Below are positions 18,188 through 27,956 of a DNA stretch of 64,000 bases, in pieces; positions within the stretch are counted from its first letter, which is position 1; each line of letters opens with the position of its first letter. Location of the stretch: contig NZ_FZOS01000006.1 in the NCBI RefSeq assembly GCF_900188165.1, positions 124,001 through 188,000 on the forward strand, written 5' to 3'. A program made the translations under genes and the position numbers. Below the pieces are notes generated by a model. That model saw nothing but the letters and a program-made list of their open reading frames with translations. It did not search any database and had not been told where the DNA came from. This stretch comes from Edaphosphingomonas laterariae (GTDB lineage: Bacteria; Pseudomonadota; Alphaproteobacteria; Sphingomonadales; Sphingomonadaceae).

Positions 18188-19093
18188 GTGCGGATAATGG
18201 CCATCGGAACGGCGATCGTGGCGGTTATGGCGCCTGCGGTTGCGGCCGCCTCCGCCGCGGAAGATCTGCAGGCCGGCGTCGCCGCATGGAAGGCGGGCGA
18301 TCATGCCCGCGCCGTCGCACTGTGGCGGCCACTCGCCACCGCAGGCGTTGCCGATGCGCAGTTCAATCTTGGCCAGGCCTATCGCCTCGGCCGGGGCGTG
18401 CCCGCCGATCCCCGCGCGGCACGCGACTGGTATCTCAAGGCCGCCCAGCAGAATCACGCGCAGGCCCAGGCCAATTACGGCCTCCTGCTTTATGAAGACG
18501 GCGATCGCGCCGGCGCCATGCCCTGGCTGCAAAAAGCCGCCGATCGCGGCGATCCGCGCGCGCAATATGTCGTCGGCACCGTGCTCTTCAACGGCGATCC
18601 ACCCCCGCGGGACTGGGTGCGTGCTTATGCGCTGATGACGCGTGCGGCGGCCGCCTCGCTACCCCAGGCCGTCGCCAGCCTGGCGGAGATGGATCGCTAT
18701 ATCCCGCTCGATCAGCGCCAGCAGGGCATCGCGCTCGCCCGCGAAATGGGGCGCGGCGCAACCGCCGCAAAGCCCCTGCCCGCGGCCGCCCCGCCCACCG
18801 CCAGCCCGCGCACCGCTGCGACGCCGGCATCATCGCCCGCATCCGGCAAGGCCAAGGGGCGCGGCTGGCGCGTCCAACTCGGCGCGTTCGGCGACGCGGA
18901 CCGCGCCGAACGGTTGTGGCGCCAGATCAGCGCGGCCGATGCCAGCCTCGCCGACAAGCAGCATTATGTGGTCAAGGCCGGGTCGGTCACACGGCTTCAG
19001 GCCGGGCCGTTCGGCAGCAGCGCCGCCGCCGAACAGGCCTGCGCCGCAATCCGCCGGCAGGACCATCCCTGCTTCGCGGTGCGCGAACCCTGA
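18188..19093 (+). CDS. Sel1-repeat and SPOR-domain exported protein
   Basis: 301 residues with a signal peptide (GTAIVAVMAPAVAAASA). Three to four Sel1-like/TPR repeats follow (ADAQFNLGQAYRLGRGVPAD; AQANYGLLLYEDGDRAGAMP; PRAQYVVGTVLFNG). After a Pro/Ala linker comes a C-terminal SPOR domain (GWRVQLGAFGDADRAERLW; VTRLQAGPFGSSAAAEQACA). The start is GTG 18188, with GGGGG 7 bases upstream; ATG 18197 would cut into the signal peptide. It is divergent from parA, so two SPOR proteins flank the ParA module, suggesting a shared role at the division septum. Confidence 0.8.
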   Translation: MRIMAIGTAIVAVMAPAVAAASAAEDLQAGVAAWKAGDHARAVALWRPLATAGVADAQFNLGQAYRLGRGVPADPRAARDWYLKAAQQNHAQAQANYGLLLYEDGDRAGAMPWLQKAADRGDPRAQYVVGTVLFNGDPPPRDWVRAYALMTRAAAASLPQAVASLAEMDRYIPLDQRQQGIALAREMGRGATAAKPLPAAAPPTASPRTAATPASSPASGKAKGRGWRVQLGAFGDADRAERLWRQISAADASLADKQHYVVKAGSVTRLQAGPFGSSAAAEQACAAIRRQDHPCFAVREP

Positions 19094-19158
19094 TTTCGCC
19101 TGCTTAACGGTTCGTCCACCGCCTCCGGTCTAGCCCGGCGCGGAGAGGAAAGCCGGAC

Positions 19159-19476
19159 ATGGCGATTCAGGGCGATTTTACCCGCAGGATCAGGATGGCG
19201 TCGCCCTGGCGGCGGCAGCGCATGTGCCTGCTGGTCAGCGATGCCCCCTCGCCCGCTGCGCTGCGCGATATTTCGGCCGCCGGTGCCTTCGTCGAAACGC
19301 TCGCCCGCCCTGCGCTCGGCACGGCGGTGGAACTGCGCCACCCGGAAGCCGGCGCGATTCGCGCGCATGTCGCGGGCGTCACCGGCGATGGCGTCGCGCT
19401 CCGCTTCGATCGCGACGGCCGCGCCGTCGCCTTCGCCCTGACCGCGATCGGCAGCGACATGTGCCGGCGCGGCTAG
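19159..19476 (+). CDS. Small PilZ-like domain protein
   Basis: 105 residues. RRIRMASPWRRQRMCLLVSD, then LRDISAAGAFVETLARPALG and a short beta-rich tail correspond to a degenerate PilZ fold (R..R..... then D.S..G), the c-di-GMP receptor domain. The RxxxR and DxSxxG positions are only partly present (DISAAG is kept), so nucleotide binding is uncertain. It follows the Sel1/SPOR gene by 65 bp in the same direction. A role in c-di-GMP signalling is inference. Confidence 0.6.
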   Translation: MAIQGDFTRRIRMASPWRRQRMCLLVSDAPSPAALRDISAAGAFVETLARPALGTAVELRHPEAGAIRAHVAGVTGDGVALRFDRDGRAVAFALTAIGSDMCRRG

Positions 19477-19512
19477 CCTGTTGCCAAAGCGGTTAAATCG
19501 CGCCTCGATCCC

Positions 19513-19542
19513 AAAGAAAAAGGGGCGGCCAGGCCGCCCCTT
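19513..19542 (-). terminator. Intrinsic terminator of ilvC
   Basis: AAGGGGCGGCC and GGCCGCCCCTT pair at 19520-19542. Read on the minus strand the stem is followed by TTTTTCTTT, a good U-tract. It lies 25 bp beyond the ilvC stop and is the clearest intrinsic terminator in the window. Confidence 0.85.
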
Positions 19543-19566
19543 CCCGTTCCGGCTTGAGACCGGGAC

Positions 19567-20604
<1,038 letters not shown>

Positions 20605-20611
20605 TCAATTC

Positions 20612-20692
20612 GTCATGCCAGCGCAGGCTGGCATCTCGTGGGGCTGGAGCGGACCCCGTTCCGCATGAGACCCCAGCCTTCGCCGGGGTGAC
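20612..20692. repeat. Palindromic intergenic repeat, copy 1 (ilvC-ilvH)
   Basis: Two hairpins: ATGCCAGC-GCAG-GCTGGCAT at 20615-20634 and CCCCAGCCTTCGCCGGGG at 20671-20688, ending in TGAC. The same two-hairpin layout recurs at 21235-21310. It is a REP-like intergenic element. Confidence 0.7.
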
Positions 20693-20704
20693 TTGCTCCT
20701 ATAT

Positions 20705-21220
20705 TCAGGCCGGTTCCTGGCCGCGCGCGATGGCGGCAACGCCGGTGCGGGCGACTTCGATCAGGCCCACCTCGCGCATCAGTTCGAGGAACTTGTCGAT
20801 CTTCTCCGAGCCGCCGGTCACTTCGAACACGAAGCTGGAGATCGTCGCGTCGACGACGCGGGCGCGATAGACCTCGGCCAGCCGCAGCGCCTCGATCCGG
20901 TGATCGCCGGTGCCCTTCACCTTCACCAGCGCCAGTTCGCGCTCGACATGGGGCCCAAGCTCGGTGAGGTCGGTCACCTTGTGGACATTCACCAGTCGAT
21001 CGAGCTGGGAGATGATCTGGTCGATCACCTCCGGCGAGCCCGCGGTCACGATGGTGATGCGGCTGATCGTCTCGTCTTCCGTCACGTCCGCGACGGTCAG
21101 GCTCTGGATGTTGTAGCCGCGCGACGAGAACATGCCCGCGATGCGCGCCAAAATGCCCGCCTCGTTATCGACGATGACGGAGAGCGTGTGGCGCTCGACG
21201 GTCTCTTCCTTGATATGCAT
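20705..21220 (-). CDS. ilvH: Acetolactate synthase small (regulatory) subunit
   Basis: 171 residues. It has an N-terminal ACT domain (HTLSVIVDNEAGILARIAGM, FSSRGYNIQSLTV) that binds the feedback inhibitor valine, and a C-terminal ALS_ss domain (VFEVTGGSEKIDKFLELM). It stimulates the catalytic subunit encoded just upstream by ilvB. The length is normal. Palindromic repeats lie both before and after the gene, separating it from ilvB and ilvC, and could set differential mRNA stability in an ilvBHC transcript. Confidence 0.96.
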   Translation of the reverse strand: MHIKEETVERHTLSVIVDNEAGILARIAGMFSSRGYNIQSLTVADVTEDETISRITIVTAGSPEVIDQIISQLDRLVNVHKVTDLTELGPHVERELALVKVKGTGDHRIEALRLAEVYRARVVDATISSFVFEVTGGSEKIDKFLELMREVGLIEVARTGVAAIARGQEPA

Positions 21221-21234
21221 TCGTTTCTTCTCTC

Positions 21235-21310
21235 GTCATCCCAGCGCAGGCTGGGATCTCGTGCAGAAAATGTGCGGTTTGCGGGGGCGCGGCCCCGGCC
21301 TTCGCCGGGG
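21235..21310. repeat. Palindromic intergenic repeat, copy 2 (ilvH-ilvB)
   Basis: Hairpin ATCCCAGC-GCAG-GCTGGGAT at 21238-21257, followed by ATCTCGTG as in copy 1, and a second hairpin CCCCGGCCTTCGCCGGGG at 21293-21310. The compensatory change in the first stem (GCC/GGC to CCC/GGG) shows that the RNA or DNA hairpin itself is conserved. Confidence 0.7.
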
Positions 21311-21334
21311 CGGCGGCGCTGGTTCCGCCCGCGG

Positions 21335-23089
21335 CTACACCAGCGCCTTGGCCTCGTCGTCCATTTCGCCCGATACCTCATTGGCCTGCAGGATCATGTC
21401 GGTATGGGCGGCGCCGCTCGGGATCATCGGGAAGCAGTTGGCGAGCTTGGCGACGCGGCAGTCGACCATCACCGGCCCCGGCGTCGAGATCATCTGCTCG
21501 ATGCCCGCGTCCAGTTCCTGCGTGCCCTCGATGCGGATGCCGGTCCAGCCATAGGCTTCGGCCAGCTTCACGAAATCGGGAAGGGCGGCCGAATAGCTTT
21601 CCGAATAGCGGCCACCATAGGTCAGATCCTGCCACTGGCGGACCATGCCCATATATTCGTTGTTGAGGATGAAGATCTTCACCGGCAGGCGATATTGCGT
21701 CGCCGTCGACATCTCCTGGATGTTCATCATGATCGACGCTTCGCCGGCAATATCGATGACGAGCGCGTTGGGATTGCCGACCTGCGCGCCGATCGCGGCG
21801 GGCAGGCCGTAGCCCATCGTGCCGAGGCCGCCGGACGTCAGCCACTTGTTCGGCCCTTCGAAATCGAAGTGCTGGGCGGCCCACATCTGGTGCTGGCCAA
21901 CCTCGGTGGTGATGATCGGGTTCTTCGCGTGCGTCGCTTCCCACAGCCGCTTGATCGCGTGCTGGGGCATGATTTCCTTCTTCGATTCAGGATAAGCGAG
22001 GCACTTCTTCGCCCGCCACTGATCGATCCTGGCGTGCCACGGCTTCAGATCCTGCGGCTGGTGCTGGCGGACCTTCCACAGCTTGACCATGTCCTCCATC
22101 GCGCGGCCGACATCGCCGACGATGCCGAGATCGGCACGCACGATCTTGTTGATCGACGAACGATCGATGTCGATGTGGATCTTCTTGGATTTGGGGCTGA
22201 ACGCATCGAGCCGGCCGGTGACGCGATCGTCGAAGCGCGCGCCCAGGGCGACGATCAGGTCCGCCTCGTTCATCGCCAGATTGGCTTCGTAGGTGCCGTG
22301 CATGCCCAGCATGCCCAGCCATTGCGGGCTGGAGGCCGGGAAGGCGCCAAGGCCCATCAGCGTGGAGGTGACGGGGGCGCCGGTGATCCGCGCCAGTTCG
22401 CGCAGCACCTGGCTGGCGCCGGGCCCGGAATTGATGACGCCGCCGCCGGTGTAGAAGATCGGCCGTTCGGCGGCCGCGATCATTTCGACCGCTGCCTCGA
22501 TCAGCGTCGGTTCCGCCTTCACCTGCGGGCGATAGCCCTTATGCGGCAGCGACGCCGTAGCGGGCTTCCGATAGGGCGCGGTGGCGACCTGAACGTCCTT
22601 GGGCAGATCGATCACGACCGGGCCCGGGCGGCCGGACGTGGCGATGTGGAACGCCTCGTGGACGATATCGCCGAGCTTCGCCGGATCCTTCACCAGATAA
22701 TTATGCTTGGTGCAGTGGCGCGTGATGCCGATCGTATCGCATTCCTGGAACGCATCGGTGCCGATCAGGCCGGTCGGGACCTGGCCGGTGATGACGACCA
22801 TGGGAATCGAATCGAGCAGGGCATCGGCAATGCCGGTGACGGCATTGGTGGCGCCGGGGCCGGAGGTGACGAGGACGACGCCGGGCTTGCCGGTCGACCG
22901 CGCATAACCTTCGGCCGCGTGGGCGGCGCCGCCTTCCTGGCGGACGAGGATATGGCGGATCTTCTTCTGCTTGAAGATGGCGTCGTAGATGGGAAGCACC
23001 GCGCCGCCCGGATAACCGAACACGACCTCGACGCCGAGATCAGTCAGCGCCTCGATCAGAATGTCCGCGCCGGAACGTTCGGCAACCAT
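21335..23089 (-). CDS. ilvB: Acetolactate synthase large (catalytic) subunit
   Basis: 584 residues. ThDP-dependent acetohydroxyacid synthase, the first step of valine, leucine and isoleucine synthesis. Visible: the catalytic glutamate in RQEGGAAHAAEGYAR, GPGATNAVTGIADAL, ARFDDRVTG, FAD-site elements, and the ThDP/Mg block with NNEYMGMVRQWQ. The usual GDxS of the ThDP motif reads GEAS here (IAGEASIMMNIQEM), a conservative change seen in several alphaproteobacterial enzymes. ATG 23089 is preferred because AAGGA lies 8 bases before it; earlier in-frame starts exist at 23107 and 23110. Upstream 23090-23214 is a leader with GC hairpins. Confidence 0.96.
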   Translation of the reverse strand: MVAERSGADILIEALTDLGVEVVFGYPGGAVLPIYDAIFKQKKIRHILVRQEGGAAHAAEGYARSTGKPGVVLVTSGPGATNAVTGIADALLDSIPMVVITGQVPTGLIGTDAFQECDTIGITRHCTKHNYLVKDPAKLGDIVHEAFHIATSGRPGPVVIDLPKDVQVATAPYRKPATASLPHKGYRPQVKAEPTLIEAAVEMIAAAERPIFYTGGGVINSGPGASQVLRELARITGAPVTSTLMGLGAFPASSPQWLGMLGMHGTYEANLAMNEADLIVALGARFDDRVTGRLDAFSPKSKKIHIDIDRSSINKIVRADLGIVGDVGRAMEDMVKLWKVRQHQPQDLKPWHARIDQWRAKKCLAYPESKKEIMPQHAIKRLWEATHAKNPIITTEVGQHQMWAAQHFDFEGPNKWLTSGGLGTMGYGLPAAIGAQVGNPNALVIDIAGEASIMMNIQEMSTATQYRLPVKIFILNNEYMGMVRQWQDLTYGGRYSESYSAALPDFVKLAEAYGWTGIRIEGTQELDAGIEQMISTPGPVMVDCRVAKLANCFPMIPSGAAHTDMILQANEVSGEMDDEAKALV

Positions 23090-23214
23090 CGCTCTCGTCC
23101 TTTCCATCACTCAAAATATGCGGGGCCGGATAATCCAAATCCGTCCCCGCTTGAAGCTTCGGGTCCGCCGCACTGCACAAAGCACGGGGAATGGGCGCTG
23201 CTATAGGTAAGAAA

Positions 23215-24174
23215 CTAACCTGTCAACGCCTCATCGTGTAATTTTATTGCGATTTTACCAATGTTGACGTTATCGAGTTGCTCGCCAAAACGCGCCCAAT
23301 CCGCCGGCGGCTGCTGGCGAAACCAGGTATATTGGCGCTTGGCATATTGGCGGGTGGCGGCGGTGGCGCGTTCGACCATCGTGGCGCGATCGATCCGGCC
23401 CGCCAGCCAGTCGGCGATTTCGGGCACGCCGATCGCGCGCATCACCGGCAGGGCGGGATCGAGCTGCCGGGCTAGCAGTGCTTCGACCTCCGCCACCGCG
23501 CCTTCGGCCAGCATGGCTTCGAAGCGCATGTCGCACCGCGCGCGCAGCCAATCGCGCGGGGGCAGCAGGATGGTGGGCACGATGCGGACGGCATCGCCGA
23601 TCCCGCCGGCGCGATCAGCCTGCCATTGGCCGAGCGTGCGGCCGGTGGCGCGCACCACTTCGAGCGCGCGGGCGACGCGCGTCGTATCGGCGGGGTTGAG
23701 ACGCCGGGCGGCCTCCGCATCCTCGATCATGAGCGCGGCATGCGCCTCGGCAACGGGAAGCGCGCGGACGGCCGCGCGGACGGCCGGGTCGATATCGGGC
23801 ACCGGCGCGATCCCGTCGATCAGCGTGCGGATATAGAGGCCGGTGCCGCCGACCAGAATCGGCAGCCGGCCAGCGGCATGGGCGGCGGCGATGGCGGCCT
23901 TCGCATCTTCGGCCCAGCGCGCGGCCGAACAGGTTTCGGCGCCGTCGATATAGCCGAACAGCCGGTGCGGCGCGCGGGCCTCATCCGCTTCGGACGGGCG
24001 GGCGGACAGGATGCGGAGATCGCGATAGACCTGGCTCGCATCGGCATTGATGACGATGCCGCCCGAAGATTCGGCAAGCGCAATCGCCAATGCCGACTTG
24101 CCGCTTGCCGTCGGCCCTGCAATGAGCGCCACCGCCGGTTTCTTTTCCGCCACCAGGGAGTCCTTCGTGTTCAT
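23215..24174 (-). CDS. miaA: tRNA dimethylallyltransferase
   Basis: 319 residues. MiaA transfers a dimethylallyl group to A37 of tRNAs reading UNN codons. It has a P-loop GPTASGKS at residues about 19-26, the catalytic-region motif [31 protein letters not shown], and the C-terminal [12 protein letters not shown]. The ATG at 24174 lies inside the first codons of the opposite serB gene: the two 5' ends overlap by 8 bp. Length and all motifs are intact. Confidence 0.95.
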   Translation of the reverse strand: MNTKDSLVAEKKPAVALIAGPTASGKSALAIALAESSGGIVINADASQVYRDLRILSARPSEADEARAPHRLFGYIDGAETCSAARWAEDAKAAIAAAHAAGRLPILVGGTGLYIRTLIDGIAPVPDIDPAVRAAVRALPVAEAHAALMIEDAEAARRLNPADTTRVARALEVVRATGRTLGQWQADRAGGIGDAVRIVPTILLPPRDWLRARCDMRFEAMLAEGAVAEVEALLARQLDPALPVMRAIGVPEIADWLAGRIDRATMVERATAATRQYAKRQYTWFRQQPPADWARFGEQLDNVNIGKIAIKLHDEALTG

Positions 24175-25039
24175 TGCAACGCTGATAGCAACGGACGGCA
24201 GCCTCGCGCCCGAAATTTCCGATACGGCGCGCCTTGCGCTGGCCGATGCCGGCTGCGGACCCGTCGTCGGGCGGTGGATCGACGAAGGCTATGCGCTCGA
24301 CCTCGCCTTTACCCGCGATCCCGCAACCGCGCGTGCGGTGCTGGAACCGCTGGCCGACGTGGTTGTCCAGCCGGAGGCGGGCCGCGCCAAGAAGCTGCTC
24401 GTCGCCGACATGGATTCGACGATGATCACGATCGAGTGCATCGACGAACTGGCCGATTATGCGGGCATCAAGGCCGAGATCGCCGAAGTGACCGAACGGG
24501 CGATGCGCGGCGAGCTGGATTTCGAGGCGGCGCTGGATGCCCGTGTCGCGCTGCTCAAGGATCTTGAAGCCACCGCCATCGATCGCTGCCATGCCGAACG
24601 CGTGAAGCTGATGGGCGGCGCGACGACCTTGATCCGCACGATGAAGGCGCATGGCGCGCGATCGGTGCTGGTGTCGGGCGGCTTCACCGTGTTCGCGGAT
24701 CGGGTGGCGGCCGAAATCGGGTTCGACCGCGCGCTATCCAACACACTGGAAATCGCCGATGGCAAGCTGACCGGCACTGTCGCCCGCCCGATCGTCGGCG
24801 CGCAGACCAAGCGCGAAACGCTGATCGCCGAAGCGGAAGCGCTCGGCATCGACCTGGGCGCCACATTGGCGGTGGGCGATGGCGCCAACGATATTCCTAT
24901 GATCCAGGCGGCCGGGCTCGGCATCGCCTACCACGCCAAGCCCAAGACCGCCGCCGCCGCCGCCGCGCGGATCGACCGGGGTGACCTGACCGCGCTCCTC
25001 TACGCACAGGGCTATGCGCGCAAGGACTGGGTGGCCTGA
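24167..25039 (+). CDS. serB: Phosphoserine phosphatase
   Basis: 290 residues. HAD-superfamily enzyme for the last step of serine synthesis. The nucleophile motif is [18 protein letters not shown] (residues about 80-97), motif II is [11 protein letters not shown], and motif IV is [11 protein letters not shown]. The N-terminal 75 residues are an ACT-like regulatory region. The start is GTG 24167, with AGGGAG at 24155-24160 exactly 6 bases upstream, even though this ribosome binding site lies within the miaA coding region on the other strand. A GC hairpin at 25059-25082 separates it from the next gene. Confidence 0.94.
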   Translation: MFIATLIATDGSLAPEISDTARLALADAGCGPVVGRWIDEGYALDLAFTRDPATARAVLEPLADVVVQPEAGRAKKLLVADMDSTMITIECIDELADYAGIKAEIAEVTERAMRGELDFEAALDARVALLKDLEATAIDRCHAERVKLMGGATTLIRTMKAHGARSVLVSGGFTVFADRVAAEIGFDRALSNTLEIADGKLTGTVARPIVGAQTKRETLIAEAEALGIDLGATLAVGDGANDIPMIQAAGLGIAYHAKPKTAAAAAARIDRGDLTALLYAQGYARKDWVA

Positions 25040-25058
25040 GACGGACCAGCTTGCACCG

Positions 25059-25082
25059 CCCCCACGCCTTCCGGCATGGGGG
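25059..25082 (+). terminator. Hairpin between serB and the YbaK-type gene
   Basis: CCCCCA-c-GCC-TTCC-GGC-a-TGGGGG forms a 9-bp stem with one mismatch. No U-tract follows. It may be a weak terminator or an RNA structure in the leader of the gene at 25107. Confidence 0.4.
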
Positions 25083-25106
25083 TGGCAACCAACGCGAAGG
25101 ACGGAC

Positions 25107-25601
25107 ATGAGCCTTGAATCGGTGCGGGCCTGGCTCGCCGAACATGCCCCCGATATCGCCATCATCGATCAGGGCGAAAGCACCGCCACCGTGGCCGATG
25201 CCGCGCGGACCTTGGGGGTGGAGCCTGGGCAGATCGCCAAGACCCTGTCCGTCCGCATCGACGGGCGCGTCGTGCTGATCGTGGCGCGGGGCGATGCGCG
25301 GCTGGACAATCGCAAGACCAAGGCAGCCTTCGGCGGGCGCCCCCGGATGTTGGGCGCCGACGAGGTGTTCGAGCTGACCGGGCATCGCGTGGGCGGCGTC
25401 TGCCCCTTCGGGCTGGCGACGCCGATCCCGGTCTATTGCGATCTTTCGCTGAAGGATTTCGCCCAGGTCTATCCCGCGGCGGGATCGACCACATCGTCGG
25501 TGATGCTGACGCCGGAACGGCTGGCAGCGCTTGTCGACGCCCAGTGGGTCGATGTCTGCCAGCCGCCAATGGCCGAAGGGGCCGCCGAAGCCGCCGAGTG
25601 A
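25107..25601 (+). CDS. YbaK/EbsC-type aminoacyl-tRNA deacylase
   Basis: 164 residues. Trans-editing deacylase fold that clears mischarged tRNA (Cys- or Ala-tRNAPro in characterised members). Motifs: IAKTLSVRIDGRVVLIVARG, the conserved lysine in RLDNRKTKAAFGGRPRML, HRVGGVCPFGLATPIPVYCD and AGSTTSSVMLTPERL. ATG 25107 follows GAAGGAC by a few bases. The specific substrate cannot be read from the sequence; the GGVCPFG form groups with the broader YbaK-like family. It is in the same direction as serB and converges on the methyltransferase gene with a 7-bp gap. Confidence 0.9.
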   Translation: MSLESVRAWLAEHAPDIAIIDQGESTATVADAARTLGVEPGQIAKTLSVRIDGRVVLIVARGDARLDNRKTKAAFGGRPRMLGADEVFELTGHRVGGVCPFGLATPIPVYCDLSLKDFAQVYPAAGSTTSSVMLTPERLAALVDAQWVDVCQPPMAEGAAEAAE

Positions 25602-25608
25602 CCGATGG

Positions 25609-26376
25609 TCAGGCCGGGCGCGACCAGGCCAGGATCGACAGCGGAAAGTAGAAACGGATGCCATCCGCCGCCCGCCACGCGCCGACGCCGATGCGATCCT
25701 CTCCGCTGGCGATATCGGCATCGAACATCGCGTCGAGCGCGGCCATGTCCGCATCGTCCGCCAGGGTGGCGAGCAGCGCTTCGAGGCGATAGCCGTCGAC
25801 CAGCACCTCCTCCAGCCCGGCGGCGCGACCGAGGCTGCGCAACTGATCGAGCGTGAGCGCGCTGGTGTGCGAAGGATCGCGCAGCCGTTCCATCCGATCA
25901 TAAGCGGCCTGCGTTTCAGGCGACGGCGTGGCATCGACCACCACGATCCGCCCACCCGCACGGCACACGCGGCGCATTTCGGCCAGCGCGGCAGCCGGCT
26001 GCGGCATATGGTGGAAGCTGTAGCGGGTGACGACGATATCGAAGGCGCCGTCGGCAAAGGGCAGCGCGGTCGCATCGCCGACATGCCAGTCGAGATTGCG
26101 GAGGCCGAGCGCATCCTGCCGGTGGCGCGCCTCGGCGATCATGGCCGGGGTGATATCGATGCCGGTGACATCGGCGCCTTGGGCCGCCGCCGCGCAGGCG
26201 ACGATGCCCGGGCCGCAGGCCACATCGAGCAGGCGGGCGCCGGGGGTGATCGCGGCAGCCGCAAGCGTGCGGGCCATGCCGTCGGCTTCCGAATGGATCG
26301 GCAGATCGGCAAAGGGCCGCGCCCAGCGGGTGAACTGGGCAACGATGCGCTGGTTGTGGGTCTGGTTGGCAGTCAT
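25609..26376 (-). CDS. Class I SAM-dependent methyltransferase
   Basis: 255 residues. Motif I LLDVACGPGIVACAAAA, motif II GIDITPAMIAEARHRQ, motif III GDATALPFADGAFDIVVTRY and the post-motif FHHMPQP place it in the UbiE/Methyltransf_11 group, acting on small molecules in the cytoplasm. The substrate is unknown. ATG 26376 is preferred (AAGGA 9 bases upstream); 26382 is also in frame. It is divergent from the AraC-family gene at 26471 with a 94-bp shared promoter region, so the regulator may control it. Confidence 0.88.
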   Translation of the reverse strand: MTANQTHNQRIVAQFTRWARPFADLPIHSEADGMARTLAAAAITPGARLLDVACGPGIVACAAAAQGADVTGIDITPAMIAEARHRQDALGLRNLDWHVGDATALPFADGAFDIVVTRYSFHHMPQPAAALAEMRRVCRAGGRIVVVDATPSPETQAAYDRMERLRDPSHTSALTLDQLRSLGRAAGLEEVLVDGYRLEALLATLADDADMAALDAMFDADIASGEDRIGVGAWRAADGIRFYFPLSILAWSRPA

Positions 26377-26470
26377 GTGCATCTGTCCTTGGTGGTAACC
26401 GCCGACAGGGGTAGAGCAGGCCGGAATGGCCGGCTAACGTCGAACGGCCAATAATGGACGCCAAACGGCC

Positions 26471-27256
26471 ATGAAGACGCTTTCCGATGCCGAAACCCAG
26501 GCGGCGCTGACCGATTATGGCCTGACCCGGCCGCGCGGCCCCGGCTTTGCCTTCCGCGATCCCGAGCGGCGGGTGCATTATGGCTGGCACGCCCATGCCT
26601 ATCACCAGTTGCTTTATGCGATCAGCGGCACCACGCAGATCGAGACGCGCGTCGCGCGGCTGTTCCTGCCACCCGGACGCGCGGCGTGGATCCCGGCGGG
26701 CCTTGCCCATCGCACCTTGATGTCGGACGTGGACGGCGCATCGCTATATTTCGCGCCCGACGCGGTGGCCGATCCGGGCGACCGGCTGCGTATCCTGATC
26801 GCAACGCCGGTGATGCGCGAGATGATCCTGCATGCGCTGCGCTGGCCACAGGGCACGGCCGAGGGCGACCTGCTGGCGGAAAGCTTCTTCGCCACGCTGG
26901 CGCTGATGTGCGGCGAATGGCTGGATGGCGAATTGCCGCTGGCGCTGGCCCGCAGCGACCATCCCGGCATCGCCCGCGCGATCGCCGCCGCGCACATGTC
27001 CGAACGCAATTTCCGCCGCAGCTTCCGCCGCGAAACCGGCATGGGCTGGCAGCAATGGCTGGGGCAGGCGCGCATATTGGCGGCGATGGCGCTGCTGGCG
27101 CAGGGCCGCCGCGTGACCGATGTGGCACAGGATGTCGGATTCAGCTCGCTAAGCGCCTTTGCCAAGGTCTTCGCACGCCTGACGGGCGAGAATCCAGTAC
27201 GCTATCGCAACAACACGGTGGAACCGAACGGGCGTCGCGACATCATGGACCGATGA
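26471..27256 (+). CDS. AraC-family transcriptional regulator with cupin domain
   Basis: 261 residues. The N-terminal AraC-type cupin (HYGWHAHAYHQLLYAISG, WIPAGLAHRTLMS) probably binds a small effector. The C-terminal double helix-turn-helix is SERNFRRSFRRETGMGWQQW and VTDVAQDVGFSSLSAFAKVF, ending ARLTGENPVRYR. It is divergent from the methyltransferase at 26376, its most likely target. The HAHAYHQL pattern is the type found in AraC regulators of the YdhB/NimR-like group; the ligand is unknown. Confidence 0.9.
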   Translation: MKTLSDAETQAALTDYGLTRPRGPGFAFRDPERRVHYGWHAHAYHQLLYAISGTTQIETRVARLFLPPGRAAWIPAGLAHRTLMSDVDGASLYFAPDAVADPGDRLRILIATPVMREMILHALRWPQGTAEGDLLAESFFATLALMCGEWLDGELPLALARSDHPGIARAIAAAHMSERNFRRSFRRETGMGWQQWLGQARILAAMALLAQGRRVTDVAQDVGFSSLSAFAKVFARLTGENPVRYRNNTVEPNGRRDIMDR

Positions 27257-27287
27257 CATCGCGGCACCCGATACGGATCCGAAACTT

Positions 27288-27956
27288 TCAGGAAAGCTGG
27301 CGGCGAACCGTGCGCCGCCGGCGCATTGACACACCGACGACCCCGAAACCGATCATCAGCATCGCCCAGGTGGTCGGTTCGGGAACCGGCGTCGGGGCGT
27401 TCTGGCCGCGGATCGACACCGAATCGAGCGACGCGCCATAAGGCCCTTCGAACGGGCTGGACGAGAAGCGCAGCGTGGTGAGCGCCCCCGTGGCCGTGAA
27501 CTGGAAGGTATTGAGCAGATATTGCATGTCGCCACGCGACGAGCCCTTGATGCCCGTGATCGTGGAACTGGCGATCTGCGACGCGCCGTTGATCGCGGCG
27601 ACCAGCCCTTCCTTGGCGATATCGCCGCCATCGGGATTGCCGGACAACCAGTAATCCACGGTGTAGAGCACGCCGGGCGTGGTGACGAACGACTGTTCGA
27701 TCGCCCCCGGTTCATTGCCGGCGAGATCGACACTGTGCGTGCCATCCTGCGCCTGCCAGTAACCGTTGATCCAATCGATCGAACCGCTGACGACCGTCCA
27801 CCCCGTAATCGCCGTGCTGCCGGCCCCCAGGGTGTTGAAGGTTCCCGACGCCGGCTGCGGGGTACCTAGTTCGAAACTGCCGTTGATGATGGTCGCTGCA
27901 TGGGCACTTGTGGTGGCAAACAGAATGGTCGCAAGTCCGATCGACAGCTTACGCAT
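27288..27956 (-). CDS. PEPxxWA-CTERM exported protein, choice-of-anchor C / DUF642-like
   Basis: 222 residues. Signal peptide ending TTSAHAA, then a galactose-binding-like beta domain of the choice-of-anchor C type (IINGSFELG, GWTVVSGSIDWINGYWQAQD, GTHSVDLAGNEPGAIEQSF). The C-terminal sorting signal is VPEPTTWAMLMIGFGVVGVS followed by RRRR. PEP-CTERM tails are processed by exosortase, and the PEPxxWA variant is typical of sphingomonads. It is predicted to be exported and associated with the cell surface or exopolysaccharide. Its promoter region (27957-28272) contains a TGTCCC/GGGACA palindrome shared with the next regulator locus. Confidence 0.88.
   Translation of the reverse strand: MRKLSIGLATILFATTSAHAATIINGSFELGTPQPASGTFNTLGAGSTAITGWTVVSGSIDWINGYWQAQDGTHSVDLAGNEPGAIEQSFVTTPGVLYTVDYWLSGNPDGGDIAKEGLVAAINGASQIASSTITGIKGSSRGDMQYLLNTFQFTATGALTTLRFSSSPFEGPYGASLDSVSIRGQNAPTPVPEPTTWAMLMIGFGVVGVSMRRRRTVRRQLS

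Noticed and set aside
20693-23206. Open frame of about 840 residues antisense to ilvH and ilvB
   Set aside because: It spans two real genes and the repeat between them, with no start context or domain. It exists because third positions of the real genes are G or C.
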